Numbered from the stretch's first letter, positions 44,848-54,913 are shown. The stretch: 64,000 nucleotides of DNA from Roseibacillus persicicus (GCF_014651675.1 NZ_BMXI01000012.1:1-64000), one strand, 5' to 3'. Made by a program: numbers and translations. Notes: a model not told the origin generated them from the letters alone.

Positions 44848-46401
44848 TTAGAGATTATCGAGCCACTCCAGTATTCCTTCCGCCGTCTTCTCGGAAATTC
44901 CCGGCAGGGTGGCTATTTCGGTCGCGCTGGCTTCCCGTAGGCGCGCCACACTGCCAAACTTTTTCAGAAGGGCGGCCTTGCGACGCGGAGACACCCCGGG
45001 ACACTCGTCGAGGAGGCTCTCTTTCATCCGCTTGCGCAAAAGTAGTTCATTATAGCCGTTGGCGAAGCGGTGGGCCTCGTCACGGATCCGTTGCATCAGC
45101 TTGAGGGCTCCCGTTTCGTGGGAAAGCAACAAGGGCTCGCTTTCACCTGGAAAAAAAATCTCCTCCCGCTGCTTTGCGAGCCCCACGATGGTCAGCTCTC
45201 CAAGCCCCAAGCGCTCCAGTTCAGCCACCGCGGAAGACAGCTGGCCCTTGCCACCATCCACAATCACGAGGTCCGGAATGGTGATGGGACTCTTTCCTTC
45301 CTTCGCCAACCGCCTCAAAGCTTCGAGAGGACGTTCCTGGTTCGCCTCCGCGACTTCCGGGTTGGCTTCCCCATTTTCCATGAGAATCCGCGCATACCGC
45401 CGCCGCACCACTTCGGCCATACTGGCAAAGTCATCCTGTCCTTTGACCGTCTTGATGCGATAGCGGCGATAGTTCTGATTGTCCGGTGCCCCCCCTCGAA
45501 AGCGCACCATGCTGGCCACGATGTGAGTGTCGGAAATATTGGAAATATCGAAGCACTCCATAATCTCGGGAGGTCCCGGCAGATTCATCAACCGACCGAG
45601 TTCTTCAAGGTCTTCGGTGGGCTTGACCGTAGTGGGAACTCCCCGCCCGCGAGTGAACTGACGGGTCGGGCTGAGCGTCTTTTCCAAATTCTGCATGATG
45701 TCTCGCAGTTTGGCCGCGCGCTCGAAGTCCATCCTCACGGACGCCGCCTCCATCTCCTTTCGCAATCCCCGCAATCGCTCCCGACGGCCCTTTCCCTCCA
45801 GCAAATCACAAGCTTCCATAGCCCGCTCGAGATATTCTTCGCGGCTGATTTTATCGATACAGGGAGCAGTGCAATTTCTGATGATGTCGGCATTGCAATG
45901 CTTGTAGTCCTGCTCCCCCGGATTCTTGGGCTGACAACTTCGCAAGCCGAACTCGCGATGCAACCACGCCAGAGTCGAGCGGAGGGCTCCGGAATGCGCG
46001 AATGGTCCAAAATACCTCGCACTGTCCTCTTTCTTCAAACGCGTGGTGGTAAACTTGGGCCACGGTTCCTCCAAATCGATTCGAACGAGGAGAAAACGTT
46101 TGTCATCACGGAAAGCCACGTTGTAGCGCGGTCGATACTGCTTGATGAGCTTCCCCTCCAAGAGAAGCGACTCGGGTTCATTGCGAACCTCGTGAATCTC
46201 GAAGTCACAGATGGAGTCGATGAGCGCCCGGGTTTTCAGATCCGCGCGCATCTTTTTGGAAGGCATGAAGTAGCAGGAAAGCCGTTTTTTCAGGTCTCGC
46301 GCCTTCCCCACGTAGATGATCGAGCCCAATCTGTCCTTCATCAGATAGACGCCGGGCTTGTGTGGAACGGTGCGAAGTTGCTCTTTGAGATCGACTGCCA
46401 T
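44848..46401 (-). CDS. uvrC: Excinuclease ABC subunit C, short form
   Basis: Makes both incisions in nucleotide excision repair. The 517 residues from the ATG at 46401 include the GIY-YIG nuclease ('KPGVYLMKDRLGSIIYVGKA') and four cysteines in the 4Fe-4S pattern (within SCQPK, HCNAD, NCTAPC). The UVR motif ('MDFERAAKLRDIMQNLEKTL'), the RNase H-like nuclease ('MECFDISNISDTHIVASMVR', 'LVIVDGGKGQLSSAV', 'DEAHRFANGYNE') and a C-terminal helix-hairpin-helix pair also appear. The protein is shorter than the usual 600 or so residues because the region between UVR and RNase H-like domains is only about 45 residues. All catalytic parts remain, so it should be active. Confidence 0.93.
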   Translation of the reverse strand: MAVDLKEQLRTVPHKPGVYLMKDRLGSIIYVGKARDLKKRLSCYFMPSKKMRADLKTRALIDSICDFEIHEVRNEPESLLLEGKLIKQYRPRYNVAFRDDKRFLLVRIDLEEPWPKFTTTRLKKEDSARYFGPFAHSGALRSTLAWLHREFGLRSCQPKNPGEQDYKHCNADIIRNCTAPCIDKISREEYLERAMEACDLLEGKGRRERLRGLRKEMEAASVRMDFERAAKLRDIMQNLEKTLSPTRQFTRGRGVPTTVKPTEDLEELGRLMNLPGPPEIMECFDISNISDTHIVASMVRFRGGAPDNQNYRRYRIKTVKGQDDFASMAEVVRRRYARILMENGEANPEVAEANQERPLEALRRLAKEGKSPITIPDLVIVDGGKGQLSSAVAELERLGLGELTIVGLAKQREEIFFPGESEPLLLSHETGALKLMQRIRDEAHRFANGYNELLLRKRMKESLLDECPGVSPRRKAALLKKFGSVARLREASATEIATLPGISEKTAEGILEWLDNL

Positions 46402-46547
46402 GGGAAAGTTTCGGGGTGGGATGATAGCACACTCCGGCGGTCCGTCAGACAAATTGAATGAAGGGGGGCGCTTTTCAGTCGAATCCGCCGCGAGCGCAGC
46501 TCTTGCGGATAGGGCGGGAGTTGCTAAGCTCCAACCCAGAAAGTTCT

Positions 46548-47390
46548 ATGAAATATCTCCCCCTGCTCCTGATTCTGTCCTCTGGACTGGCTTTGGCCCA
46601 GACCACCCCTGCCGTCCCCACAGAAACAGAGACCGCTGCTCCTGCGGTTCCCTTGATTGACATTATGGGCCAGGGAGGAGTGATGATGATTCCTCTTGCC
46701 GCGCTGGCGTTGTTGGCGCTCATCCTGATCATTCTTTACATGCTGACCATCCGTCGGGCCACCGTGGTGACCAATCGCTTCATGAATGCGGCAGACTCCA
46801 TGCTGCGCAAACGCGACTTCATGGGCTTGCTCTCCTACAGTCACCGACGTTCCGAGATGGTCGCCCGGCTCTGCGCCAAATCTCTCCAATTTGTCACCGA
46901 GAATCCCACCGCCTCGGTGGACGAGGTCAAGGATGTCGCGGAGACCGAAGGCTCGCGCCAGTCCAGCATCCTCGCCCAGCGGATCACCTGGCTGGCAGAC
47001 ATCGGAGCAATCGCTCCCATGCTCGGTCTGCTGGGAACGGTAATCGGAATGATTAAGTCCTTTATGCTCATCTCACAAGGATCGGTCGGCAACCTACCGA
47101 TGCAGCTGGCCTCCGGAGTCTCCGAGGCCCTGGTCACAACTGCCAGCGGTCTGGTCGTGGGCATTACCGCGATGGTCTTCCACTCCTACTTCAAGGGGCG
47201 CGTCAATCGCTTGCTCTCCGAATTCGAAGCGGCCTCCACGCACTTGATCTCGCTCCTCACCTCCCAATTGAAAAATCAGGCCACTCCGGGAGTCACCGGA
47301 CAGCAGGTCGCGCCCGTCCATCCCCACCCCCATCCTCAAACAGGGGAAATGTATGCCCCACAGGATGTGGTGATGCCCCACGGTCAATAA
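46548..47390 (+). CDS. ExbB/TolQ/MotA-family proton channel protein
   Basis: About 280 residues from the ATG at 46548; the in-frame start at 46458 lies before a clear signal peptide ('MKYLPLLLILSSGLALAQ'). After a short periplasmic segment come three membrane helices typical of TolQ/ExbB: 'MMIPLAALALLALILIILYM', 'ADIGAIAPMLGLLGTVIGMI' with the conserved GLLGTV, and 'SEALVTTASGLVVGITAMVF'. The tail is rich in His and Pro ('VHPHPHPQ'). ExbB/TolQ uses the proton gradient to drive a periplasmic partner. exbD follows after 15 bases and a TPR gene after that. Confidence 0.92.
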   Translation: MKYLPLLLILSSGLALAQTTPAVPTETETAAPAVPLIDIMGQGGVMMIPLAALALLALILIILYMLTIRRATVVTNRFMNAADSMLRKRDFMGLLSYSHRRSEMVARLCAKSLQFVTENPTASVDEVKDVAETEGSRQSSILAQRITWLADIGAIAPMLGLLGTVIGMIKSFMLISQGSVGNLPMQLASGVSEALVTTASGLVVGITAMVFHSYFKGRVNRLLSEFEAASTHLISLLTSQLKNQATPGVTGQQVAPVHPHPHPQTGEMYAPQDVVMPHGQ

Positions 47391-47405
47391 TTTGCCTCTA
47401 CCGCT

Positions 47406-47828
47406 TTGAAATTTAAAAGACCAGAACCCGAACCCGCCGGCTTCCAGCTGGCGCCAATGATCGACATCGTCTTTCTTCTTCTCATTTTCTTCATTGTCAC
47501 CTGGCAGTTTTCTCGCTCCGAGCTCGACCTCAAGGTCTCCGTTCCCTCTTCCACTGACAGCAAGGAGCGGGAAAGTCGCACCTATTTGGAAATCATTATC
47601 AACGTCCGCGCGGACGGAAGCACCTACGTGAACGGACAGCAGTTGAGCGATGATGCGCTCTTCGACAAACTTTCCGCCATTACCCGGGTCGAACGCAACC
47701 AACCAATCCGTGTCCGTGGCGATGCGGACACCGACTTCCAACACGTGGTGCGGGTGATGGACATTTGCACTCGGGCCGGGGTGTGGAATATTTCCTTTGC
47801 GACCCAGGCCCCCGGTTCCTCGAGTTAA
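47406..47828 (+). CDS. ExbD/TolR-family protein
   Basis: A 140-residue protein with a TTG start. A basic N terminus precedes one membrane helix with the conserved Asp ('LAPMIDIVFLLLIFFIVTWQ'). The periplasmic domain of about 95 residues has the usual 'LEIIINVRADGSTYVNGQQL' and 'IRVRGDADTDFQHVVRVMDI'. With the preceding ExbB/TolQ-like protein it should form a proton-driven stator. It ends 6 bases before a large secreted TPR gene. Confidence 0.92.
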   Translation: MKFKRPEPEPAGFQLAPMIDIVFLLLIFFIVTWQFSRSELDLKVSVPSSTDSKERESRTYLEIIINVRADGSTYVNGQQLSDDALFDKLSAITRVERNQPIRVRGDADTDFQHVVRVMDICTRAGVWNISFATQAPGSSS

Positions 47829-47834
47829 TAGTTC

Positions 47835-50216
47835 ATGAACTTTTCCCCCACCGCCTTTTCCAAAAACCGCTCCACGCTGTGCTTCTTAACCGGGTGGGCT
47901 GTGCTTTCTTCCGCTGAGGCTCAACAACCCCAACCTGCCCCAGCGCCCCCCGAGCCAGCTCCCCTCACCGCGGACCCGGCTCGTGACCTCTACGAGGCCG
48001 CCCAACTGGCTTACGCTGAAGCCAAGTCAGCCAAACAATCCGATGCACGCAAGATTGCGTATGAAAGCTCCCTCCGGACCTTCGAGCGATTTCGGAAGGC
48101 CTTTCCCAATGACAGACGGGCCACCGAGGCCCAATTTTACATCGCATCTTGTTACGAGAAACTGGGGAACAACGATCAGGCTCTCTCGGTCTACACTTCT
48201 TTGGCGAATTCTGGAGCGAGCGGACCTCTCGTAGAAGCCGCCGCCCAACAAGTGGCCAACACCTACTACCAGAACAAGAATTACGAAGCAGCCGAGCCCC
48301 TGTTTGCCCGCTTGGCCACCGTGGCAACCAAGGCAGAGACGCGCCATATTGCCCTCTTTCAAAGAGCTCTTTGCCTTCAACACCTCGACCGCACCGATGA
48401 CCTGAAGGCAGCCTTACGGGCGGTAGTCTTTGACTCGGGATCCCCCTATCAGGAGAAAGCACGCGCGGCCATCTCCGCACTCTATGTGAAGACTGGTGAG
48501 AAGAGCCGAGCCTATTCCAACTACAAGATTCTAGCAGAATCCAAAGACGCCAAAGTCGCCGCCGACGCGACTCTTCAGAGCGCCTTGCTCGCCCGTGAAT
48601 TGAAGAAACCGGAGAGTAATCAGTGGTTCGTCCGTATATTACAAAATCCGCAACTGGCGGAGTGGCATGGCAAAGCCCAGTTGACTCTCATGTCGCAGGC
48701 CTACGATGCCAAGGACTACCCTCAAATCATCAAACTCTATGAACGGGGGAACTACAAGCTCCCGCGCGATCAGGATGCCCAACGCATCGCGATGGCGGCA
48801 GAAGCCTATCGTCTAACAGGCGATGGCGATACCGCCAATGAGCTCTACGCGCGGCTTTCCAAGGTCTCTACCAACAAGAATCAAGCCTTCGATGCCGGCT
48901 ATGCGGTTCTTACCCGCGAGTATCAGAAGGGACAAGCCAGCTTCTTGAAGGCCGGCGAAGATTTCCTCAAGAAATATGAAGCCGCCCACAACGAGGATCC
49001 GCGGGTGGATAACGTTCACCTCATGTTGGCAGAGAAGTATTCCGCCAGCCGGAATTACACCAAGGCAGCCCAACAGTACGGAAGCATCAATCTCTCCCGC
49101 ATCGACGCTGCCAATATTCCCCGAGTGCGCTATCGCCTCGCCTATGCGCGGATGAAAAGCGGCGACCGCAAGGGTGCGCGGGACTCCTTTAATGTATTCT
49201 TGGAGAAACACCCTGCGGACAAGAATGCGGTGCGTGCGCTGGCTCATCGGGCTGCGATCCAGGTCGCGCTGGGAGCGGAAGAAGCAGCCACTGCGGACTA
49301 CGAACTCCTGCTCTCTCGCACGAACGAAGCGGCCTTTCGCCTCCAAGCGCTATCCGGAATGGCTGAGCTCTTTCGCAAGAAGGAGAACTTCCCCAAGCTG
49401 ATCTCCACCCATCAGCGCCTGTTGAAAGAGTTTCCCAAACGTCCGGTCCGCGAGGTAGCAGCCTCACACTTCATCTTGGGCTGGTCCTACTTCAAGCAGG
49501 ACCAAACGGACCTTGCATTGCCCCAGTTTCAACAAGCTCGCCAGCTCAATCCTTCCGGACTTGGCAAAGATGCGACCATTCATCTCGCGCTCATCTACTT
49601 TGCGCGCCAAGACGAAAAGGCCCTGCAACCCGAACTCGACCGACTGCTGAAGGAATTCCCCGACTCTGGTTTGCCTCGCCCGGTATATGCATGGCTCGGT
49701 GCCAAGCGAGCATCGGATGGAGCCTACGCGGAGGCTTGGAAGTATCTCAACAAGGCGGTCACTCCTAACAAACCAGGAGACACAAAACCTGCAGTATGGA
49801 AAGCCTACGCCCTCTCAGCAGAAGCCCTGGGACACCATCAGGAGACACTTCAAGCTTGTGACATTCTTCTCCCGCTGGAAGAAAGCGCCTACCTCCGGGC
49901 CGTCCTCCTTCACCGCAAGTCCAAAGCCCTTCTCGGGCTTCGACAATACCGCAGCGCGAGCGAAGTTGCCAAACAAGCGCTTGAACTCAAACCTCAAGGC
50001 GAATTGAACGCGCAACTTCGCGTCACGCTTGGGGACATCGCCCGCAGTCAGGGTGATCTTGATGGAGCACTCAGCCACTACGTCGTTGTCGCGGAAATCA
50101 TCGGCACAGGTGACACCAAGACCGCCGCGATCAGAAGAGCGATCGAGGCCTACGAAGAGAAGGGCGACGCCACCTCACTGGCGGCGTCGGCTAAATACAA
50201 GCAACTGTTGAAGTGA
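47835..50216 (+). CDS. Large secreted TPR protein linked to ExbB/ExbD
   Basis: A 793-residue protein with an N-terminal hydrophobic signal region, a Pro-rich linker and then about 740 residues of tetratricopeptide-type helix pairs ('AYAEAKSAKQ', 'RRATEAQFYIASCYEKLGNN', 'NTYYQNKNYEAAEPLFARLA', 'GWSYFKQDQTDLALPQFQQA'). Early repeats resemble CpoB/YbgF and BamD-type TPRs, which work with Tol systems. It is the third gene of a tight exbB-exbD-TPR run (6-base gap), so it may be the periplasmic effector of the stator. No TonB or TolA is present. Confidence 0.8.
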   Translation: MNFSPTAFSKNRSTLCFLTGWAVLSSAEAQQPQPAPAPPEPAPLTADPARDLYEAAQLAYAEAKSAKQSDARKIAYESSLRTFERFRKAFPNDRRATEAQFYIASCYEKLGNNDQALSVYTSLANSGASGPLVEAAAQQVANTYYQNKNYEAAEPLFARLATVATKAETRHIALFQRALCLQHLDRTDDLKAALRAVVFDSGSPYQEKARAAISALYVKTGEKSRAYSNYKILAESKDAKVAADATLQSALLARELKKPESNQWFVRILQNPQLAEWHGKAQLTLMSQAYDAKDYPQIIKLYERGNYKLPRDQDAQRIAMAAEAYRLTGDGDTANELYARLSKVSTNKNQAFDAGYAVLTREYQKGQASFLKAGEDFLKKYEAAHNEDPRVDNVHLMLAEKYSASRNYTKAAQQYGSINLSRIDAANIPRVRYRLAYARMKSGDRKGARDSFNVFLEKHPADKNAVRALAHRAAIQVALGAEEAATADYELLLSRTNEAAFRLQALSGMAELFRKKENFPKLISTHQRLLKEFPKRPVREVAASHFILGWSYFKQDQTDLALPQFQQARQLNPSGLGKDATIHLALIYFARQDEKALQPELDRLLKEFPDSGLPRPVYAWLGAKRASDGAYAEAWKYLNKAVTPNKPGDTKPAVWKAYALSAEALGHHQETLQACDILLPLEESAYLRAVLLHRKSKALLGLRQYRSASEVAKQALELKPQGELNAQLRVTLGDIARSQGDLDGALSHYVVVAEIIGTGDTKTAAIRRAIEAYEEKGDATSLAASAKYKQLLK

Positions 50217-50219
50217 CCG

Positions 50220-51080
50220 CTATTTAATCTCCTTCAACTTGGAAACGGTCTTCATCACGAGGGGCATCTTGCCGGCTGCCCCTTCGGCGACCTCTATACC
50301 TTCCGGCAAACCGATTTCGACATCGAAGTTCATCATCACCTCGCGAGGTTGCCCAATTGCCGGGTCAAAAAGCATTTCCCCTCCCAGCTCGCGGGAAGTG
50401 ACCTGAAGGTTCTCATCGCCGTCGTCAATTGTTCCCTTGATGATCACTTTGGCCATCTTGTGACCGTCTTTCTCCACCATACTATCGAAGGTCAGGACAT
50501 AATTGATTGGGACTGGGGCCTCAGTCATTCCCCCGGTCGGGAAGTTCGAAGTGCTCTTCCAGGAGTCCCCTTCGCTGATGACTTTGTTCGGCATGAGGTC
50601 GAAGACTTCGCGAGCGGACTGGGTTACCTCAGCTTCTCCCATCCCCATGTTCTCCATTCCCGGAGCGACTTCGGCGACCACCTCGACCACCTTGCCATCC
50701 CCATCGAGGGTCAGTGTGCTTTTAGACTTCATCATGGGGCTGATCATGGCATCCAACATTCCGCCTCCAGGATTCTCCGAGTCGAATTTGAGCTCCATCC
50801 CAGCTGCGAGCATATCCATTTTCAAAGAATCGATCTCCTGAACGATGTCGAGGCCCTCCTCACTTTTGCTCACCACTTGAGAGGTCACCATCTTCATGCT
50901 CACCTTGGAGTCAATGTTTTGACCGGCCATCTGCATGCTTGAAGCCTGTTCAATCTGGGACTCGGTAATATAGGACTTACCGGGTTCAAATTTTAGCATG
51001 AACTTAACCTCTTCCGCGAATATTGAGGCTGAGGTGGCAAAGGCGAGCAAGCTCACACATAAAAAAGGACGTTTCATCAT
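50220..51080 (-). CDS. Secreted DUF6263-like protein
   Basis: A 286-residue protein with a signal peptide (MMKRPFLCVSLLAFATSASIF then AEE). The mature part is beta-rich with Met-rich acidic stretches ('EVKFMLKFEPGKSYITESQI', 'LTLDGDGKVVEVVAEV', 'ISEGDSWKSTSNFPTGGM'), matching what I recall of DUF6263-type lipid- or ligand-binding-like secreted proteins. The function is unknown. It converges on the TPR gene with a 3-base gap. Confidence 0.65.
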   Translation of the reverse strand: MMKRPFLCVSLLAFATSASIFAEEVKFMLKFEPGKSYITESQIEQASSMQMAGQNIDSKVSMKMVTSQVVSKSEEGLDIVQEIDSLKMDMLAAGMELKFDSENPGGGMLDAMISPMMKSKSTLTLDGDGKVVEVVAEVAPGMENMGMGEAEVTQSAREVFDLMPNKVISEGDSWKSTSNFPTGGMTEAPVPINYVLTFDSMVEKDGHKMAKVIIKGTIDDGDENLQVTSRELGGEMLFDPAIGQPREVMMNFDVEIGLPEGIEVAEGAAGKMPLVMKTVSKLKEIK

Positions 51081-51262
51081 ATCGTTGATAAGATTCAGTT
51101 ACTTTGGGGATAACTCAAGTGGTTAATCTTGTGCCACTGGTCCTTTACCCCAGACTACGAGCCTGCGAGAAAGCAAACGTTCCGGCCGGAGGAAACGGGC
51201 GAGCTGTCTTCTCAAGTCGCTCCTTGCCGATACTATTCTATTTTGTTAAGTTCTCCTAACTA

Positions 51263-52162
51263 ATGCCTGCTGCCGAATTGTTGGAGGACGCTTTTCTCGA
51301 GTTTCTCTCGACCGAAAAGAACGCCTCTCCCCACACCCTCAACAACTATGAGCGTTCCCTCCGATTCTTTCGTGAGGCCATGGGCGACAAGTTCACCAAC
51401 TGGACCGATATGGGTGCCGATCACTTTCGACGCTACCTCTTTGACCTGATGAAGGCCGAGACCGCCCGTTCGACCATCCGCCTGCGTTTCGCGGCCCTTC
51501 GATCGTTCTACAAATACCTCACCCATCGGCAGGGTCTGCCCAAGAATCCACTCGCTGAGGTCCAATTGCCCAAGGCGGAAAAGAAGCTCCCCGTGACCCT
51601 AAGCCTCAAACAGATCGAGCACCTCCTGGCTATCCCTCTGCAGCTGCCGGTCGCGAAGCAGGCACCCGACTGGCTCCCTTTTCGCGACACCGCCATCCTG
51701 GAACTCTTTTACTCCACCGGCTTGCGATTGTCGGAGCTCACCAGCCTGAATGCCGAGCAAGTAGACTCCACCACGACGACCTTGCGCGTGATGGGAAAGG
51801 GTTCCAAAGAACGCTTGGTGCCTGTTGGCTCCTACGCGTCCAAAGCGATTCAAAAATATCGCTTCGAAGCTCAAGTTCACGAAGGCCCCCTCTTCATCTC
51901 AAAACTACGCAAACGCCTGTCTCCCCGAGCGATTGACCAGCTTCTCAAAAAGTACCTCGCGCAGTCCGAGATCCCCTTTGCGGTGACTCCCCACAAGCTC
52001 CGGCATTCCTTCGCCACTCACTTGCTCGATAGTGGTGCGGATTTGCGGGCCGTGCAGTCCCTGCTCGGCCACGCCTCTCTTTCCACTACCCAAATCTACA
52101 CCGCCGTGACCAAGACGCGACTACAGGAAGCCTATCGCAACGCCCACCCCCGGGCCAAGTAG
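51263..52162 (+). CDS. xerC: XerC-type tyrosine recombinase
   Basis: A 299-residue site-specific recombinase. The N-terminal SAM-like core-binding domain ('[20 protein letters not shown]') is followed by the catalytic domain with Arg in '[10 protein letters not shown]', Lys in '[14 protein letters not shown]', His and Arg in '[15 protein letters not shown]', His in '[14 protein letters not shown]', and the nucleophilic Tyr in the same motif. Length and motifs fit the chromosome dimer resolvases; the last motif is closer to XerC than XerD. Nothing suggests an integron or phage nearby, so a housekeeping role is likely. Confidence 0.9.
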   Translation: MPAAELLEDAFLEFLSTEKNASPHTLNNYERSLRFFREAMGDKFTNWTDMGADHFRRYLFDLMKAETARSTIRLRFAALRSFYKYLTHRQGLPKNPLAEVQLPKAEKKLPVTLSLKQIEHLLAIPLQLPVAKQAPDWLPFRDTAILELFYSTGLRLSELTSLNAEQVDSTTTTLRVMGKGSKERLVPVGSYASKAIQKYRFEAQVHEGPLFISKLRKRLSPRAIDQLLKKYLAQSEIPFAVTPHKLRHSFATHLLDSGADLRAVQSLLGHASLSTTQIYTAVTKTRLQEAYRNAHPRAK

Positions 52163-52166
52163 ACGC

Positions 52167-54803
52167 TTACTCGTTGGGCTCTTCTTGGCGCGCTGGCTCG
52201 GGCTCGGGCTTTTCTTGAGGGAGAGGAAAGGGGTCATCGCGGAAGTGCCGGTATTGCACTCTTAGCATCCCCAGAGTCGCCATCCCCTCTGACTTCTTAC
52301 AGGCTTCCTCAGACATCTTCAGGGCCTGCTCCCGCTCACCTCGAGCGAAGGCAACTTCAGCCCGGGTATCGAGGTAGGCGGACGAGCCCGGCTTGCCTTC
52401 CAACGCCTTTTCTACCCAAAGAGCTGCGTCATCCAAATCGCAGGCTGCACGCGAGGCCACCCAAGCGGCGGTGTTAAAAGTATTGTGGCCCTTCGGATAC
52501 AATTCCATCGAACGACGATAGGCAGGCGAAACCCGCGCCCAGACCCGCTCTGCCTGCTCGTGTAGCCCCGCCCGACGCAAGGCGGGAAAAACGTCATCCG
52601 CAAAGAATGAGTCGTGACCCGCATAGCCAACCAAGCGCTCGAGAATAGCATCACCCTTTTCCATCTCTCCGTTCTCAAAAGCAGCCATCGCGCGACTGAA
52701 ATCAACATGTCCGCGTCCCAGGAAATACGAACGAGGACTCCCGCCCAGTTCGAAGACCAGGAAGGTTTGATAAGCTTCCCGACACGCCGCCGCCTGCTCC
52801 CATTTGCCTGCCATGCGGGCGGATTCCGACAAGATATACAAATGGCGAATCCAGCCACTACTCTCTGCGGGCAGAAGAAGGAAGGCTCGCTGATAGAGTT
52901 CGTGCTGGCGCTGATAGTCTCCCAGTTCTCCCCAAATCCCTCCCAGCGAAGTCAGCCAGGAACCATCGCCCAAGGCCAGCTTCTCCAACATCTTGAGCCA
53001 TTCTTTGGCATCCTCGCTTCTGCCCGCCGCTTCCAAAGTCACCGCCAGGTATTCCATCAAATCAAAGCGCGACGGTTCCTTTTCCAACAAGTCTTCCAAC
53101 AGAGTGACGGCTTCGCCAAATCGTCCATCGGAAAAGAGTAGTGAAGCGAGATTGGTGAGACTGGACTCGTCTTCGTTGTCCAGCGCGACCATCGCGCGAA
53201 TCGCTCGTTCCATCGCCGGGATATCACCTCTCACCGAAGCCGATTGCATCAACATATCCCACCGCTCACTCGAGTTTTCTTCCGCAGCCTCTTTCTCGAA
53301 CTGTTCCAGAATTTCGGCAAACTTCTCCTTGGGAAATTTGACGGGACGGCCGAAGAAAGCAAAGACTCCCCTCACCCGCTCCCAATCATCCATCTCTTCG
53401 TCGTATTCCGCGAGGAAGCGGTAGAACTCATTCACACTCTCCTCGGCAAAAAAGGATTCGGATAGAAAACTATCAGGCTCGAAGAGTCCTTCATCCCGCT
53501 CGGAAGCAGCCTGGATGGCATACTCGGGATAACCTCCATAACCGGTCGCAGACTGACGCCCAGCCAAGAATGCGATCATGCTGTTCACCTCATTGATGCC
53601 GAGGTCATCCATCTCCGACAAGAGAACATCGAACAGTCTTTCCGCTTCAGTCAGCCGATCCTTTTCCACAAGAAAAAGGCCGACACTAATCAAGGCCCGG
53701 CAACCATCATTGGAGAGGTCGAATTCCGCTCCAATCTCGTCCACAACTTTCTCGACCCAGCTGTCAGGAATAGGCTCCCCAGCTTTCAAGCCGATGGCAT
53801 CAAAGGCCTCATCCAGCAATTCGAATCCGTGATAATACTCGAAGAGATCGAGAGGAGAATTGTCCTCAAAATAGGGCAAAGTCTCCTCCGCGTATCCCAA
53901 CTGAGCCAATAAGACGAGGACGTCAGGTGACTCCTCCACGCCATTTTTCTTGAGAGCTGTTAGGAGATCGTCTTTCAGCTTCTGGATCCGCTCGCTGTCT
54001 TCCTCTCCCGACCAAAACGACTTGGCAAGACGCGCGCGCAGTCCCTGCTGGTCATTGCTGGTGGAACGCTTGTCCAGATAAGGCATGACATTCCCATCAA
54101 TGAGTTGAAGAGTCGTTTGAATCTCGTGAGTGGCGGGCGCCAGCTTCCGAATCAGGTCGAGATCCCCCTCCCAGCGGGCGAAGCGCATGCGGTCCTCTTC
54201 GCTCAAGTCGGGCCACAATTGTTCCTTCAGTCCAAGCGCACTGGCGAGGGCAACCCAACGCAAGTTCCCTGTCTCGGCATCCTTGGCATCTTCCAGAATC
54301 GAAAGAGCCTCCATATCCTTGCCCTCTAGAATTTTTTCCTCCGCAACCTGCCCGGCCAATTCCGCAACGCGTTCGGCGAGACTGCGCGAGACAACCTCGT
54401 CCGAAATGTGGCGAGGCAATCGAAACAGTTGAACGTAAGCCTCTTTCTCCAACAGGTCGTTATAGATGCGCTCCCGCTCCTGAGCATTCGTCGCATCAAG
54501 ATAGTCCTCAATGAGCGAAACGATATCCTTTGGAGTGTCCGGAGTGATTTCCAAGTCGACCCAACGCAAGATTTGACGGGCGCGCCAAGCAACCTCCGGA
54601 TCATCGGAGTTCGCGAGAGTATCCAACAGCTTCTGCGATTCTTTGCCCCGTGCCCACAGTTCTTGCTTGGCCTGCTCTCTTTCCAAGTAGGTGCCATCGC
54701 CCAACGCACTCTCAGCCACGGACTCCGCGTCGTCCGCAAGGGCCAAACCACCAAAACACGAGCCACAGAGGCCAAGGAGCAATAGTCTCTTCACTTCCAA
54801 CAT
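52167..54803 (-). CDS. Large secreted TPR/helical repeat protein
   Basis: An 878-residue protein with a signal peptide ('MLEVKRLLLLGLCGSCFGGLALA'). The first part resembles HEAT-like or pre-TPR helical sequence ('AKQELWARGKESQKLLDTLA', 'VAWRARQILRWV'), as in proteins that monitor repeat wear. The second half is clearly TPR-like ('ASLLFSDGRFGEAVTLLEDL', 'EYLAVTLEAAGRSEDAKEWL', 'TAAWVASRAACDLDDAALWV'). A Pro/Glu tail ends the chain. No enzymatic motif is seen; a scaffold role in the periplasm is inferred. It converges on xerC (4-base gap) and diverges from the PBP1A-like gene. Confidence 0.75.
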   Translation of the reverse strand: MLEVKRLLLLGLCGSCFGGLALADDAESVAESALGDGTYLEREQAKQELWARGKESQKLLDTLANSDDPEVAWRARQILRWVDLEITPDTPKDIVSLIEDYLDATNAQERERIYNDLLEKEAYVQLFRLPRHISDEVVSRSLAERVAELAGQVAEEKILEGKDMEALSILEDAKDAETGNLRWVALASALGLKEQLWPDLSEEDRMRFARWEGDLDLIRKLAPATHEIQTTLQLIDGNVMPYLDKRSTSNDQQGLRARLAKSFWSGEEDSERIQKLKDDLLTALKKNGVEESPDVLVLLAQLGYAEETLPYFEDNSPLDLFEYYHGFELLDEAFDAIGLKAGEPIPDSWVEKVVDEIGAEFDLSNDGCRALISVGLFLVEKDRLTEAERLFDVLLSEMDDLGINEVNSMIAFLAGRQSATGYGGYPEYAIQAASERDEGLFEPDSFLSESFFAEESVNEFYRFLAEYDEEMDDWERVRGVFAFFGRPVKFPKEKFAEILEQFEKEAAEENSSERWDMLMQSASVRGDIPAMERAIRAMVALDNEDESSLTNLASLLFSDGRFGEAVTLLEDLLEKEPSRFDLMEYLAVTLEAAGRSEDAKEWLKMLEKLALGDGSWLTSLGGIWGELGDYQRQHELYQRAFLLLPAESSGWIRHLYILSESARMAGKWEQAAACREAYQTFLVFELGGSPRSYFLGRGHVDFSRAMAAFENGEMEKGDAILERLVGYAGHDSFFADDVFPALRRAGLHEQAERVWARVSPAYRRSMELYPKGHNTFNTAAWVASRAACDLDDAALWVEKALEGKPGSSAYLDTRAEVAFARGEREQALKMSEEACKKSEGMATLGMLRVQYRHFRDDPFPLPQEKPEPEPARQEEPNE

Positions 54804-54913
54804 TCTTACCTTAGATTAACGTAAGCACCAACCACTCTTCTTTGAGCAAGATCAAAACTTTTTCTCGTAGTGTTGACGATAATCAAGCAAGAGAACGAAT
54901 TGGGAACAGGACA

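Noticed and set aside
45070-46461. 463-codon plus-strand frame opposite uvrC
   Set aside because: Antisense shadow; uvrC motifs are unambiguous on the minus strand.
51263-52162. Tyrosine recombinase as a sign of an integrated element
   Set aside because: Sequence fits a housekeeping XerC-type enzyme; no tRNA, direct repeats, phage or plasmid genes surround it.
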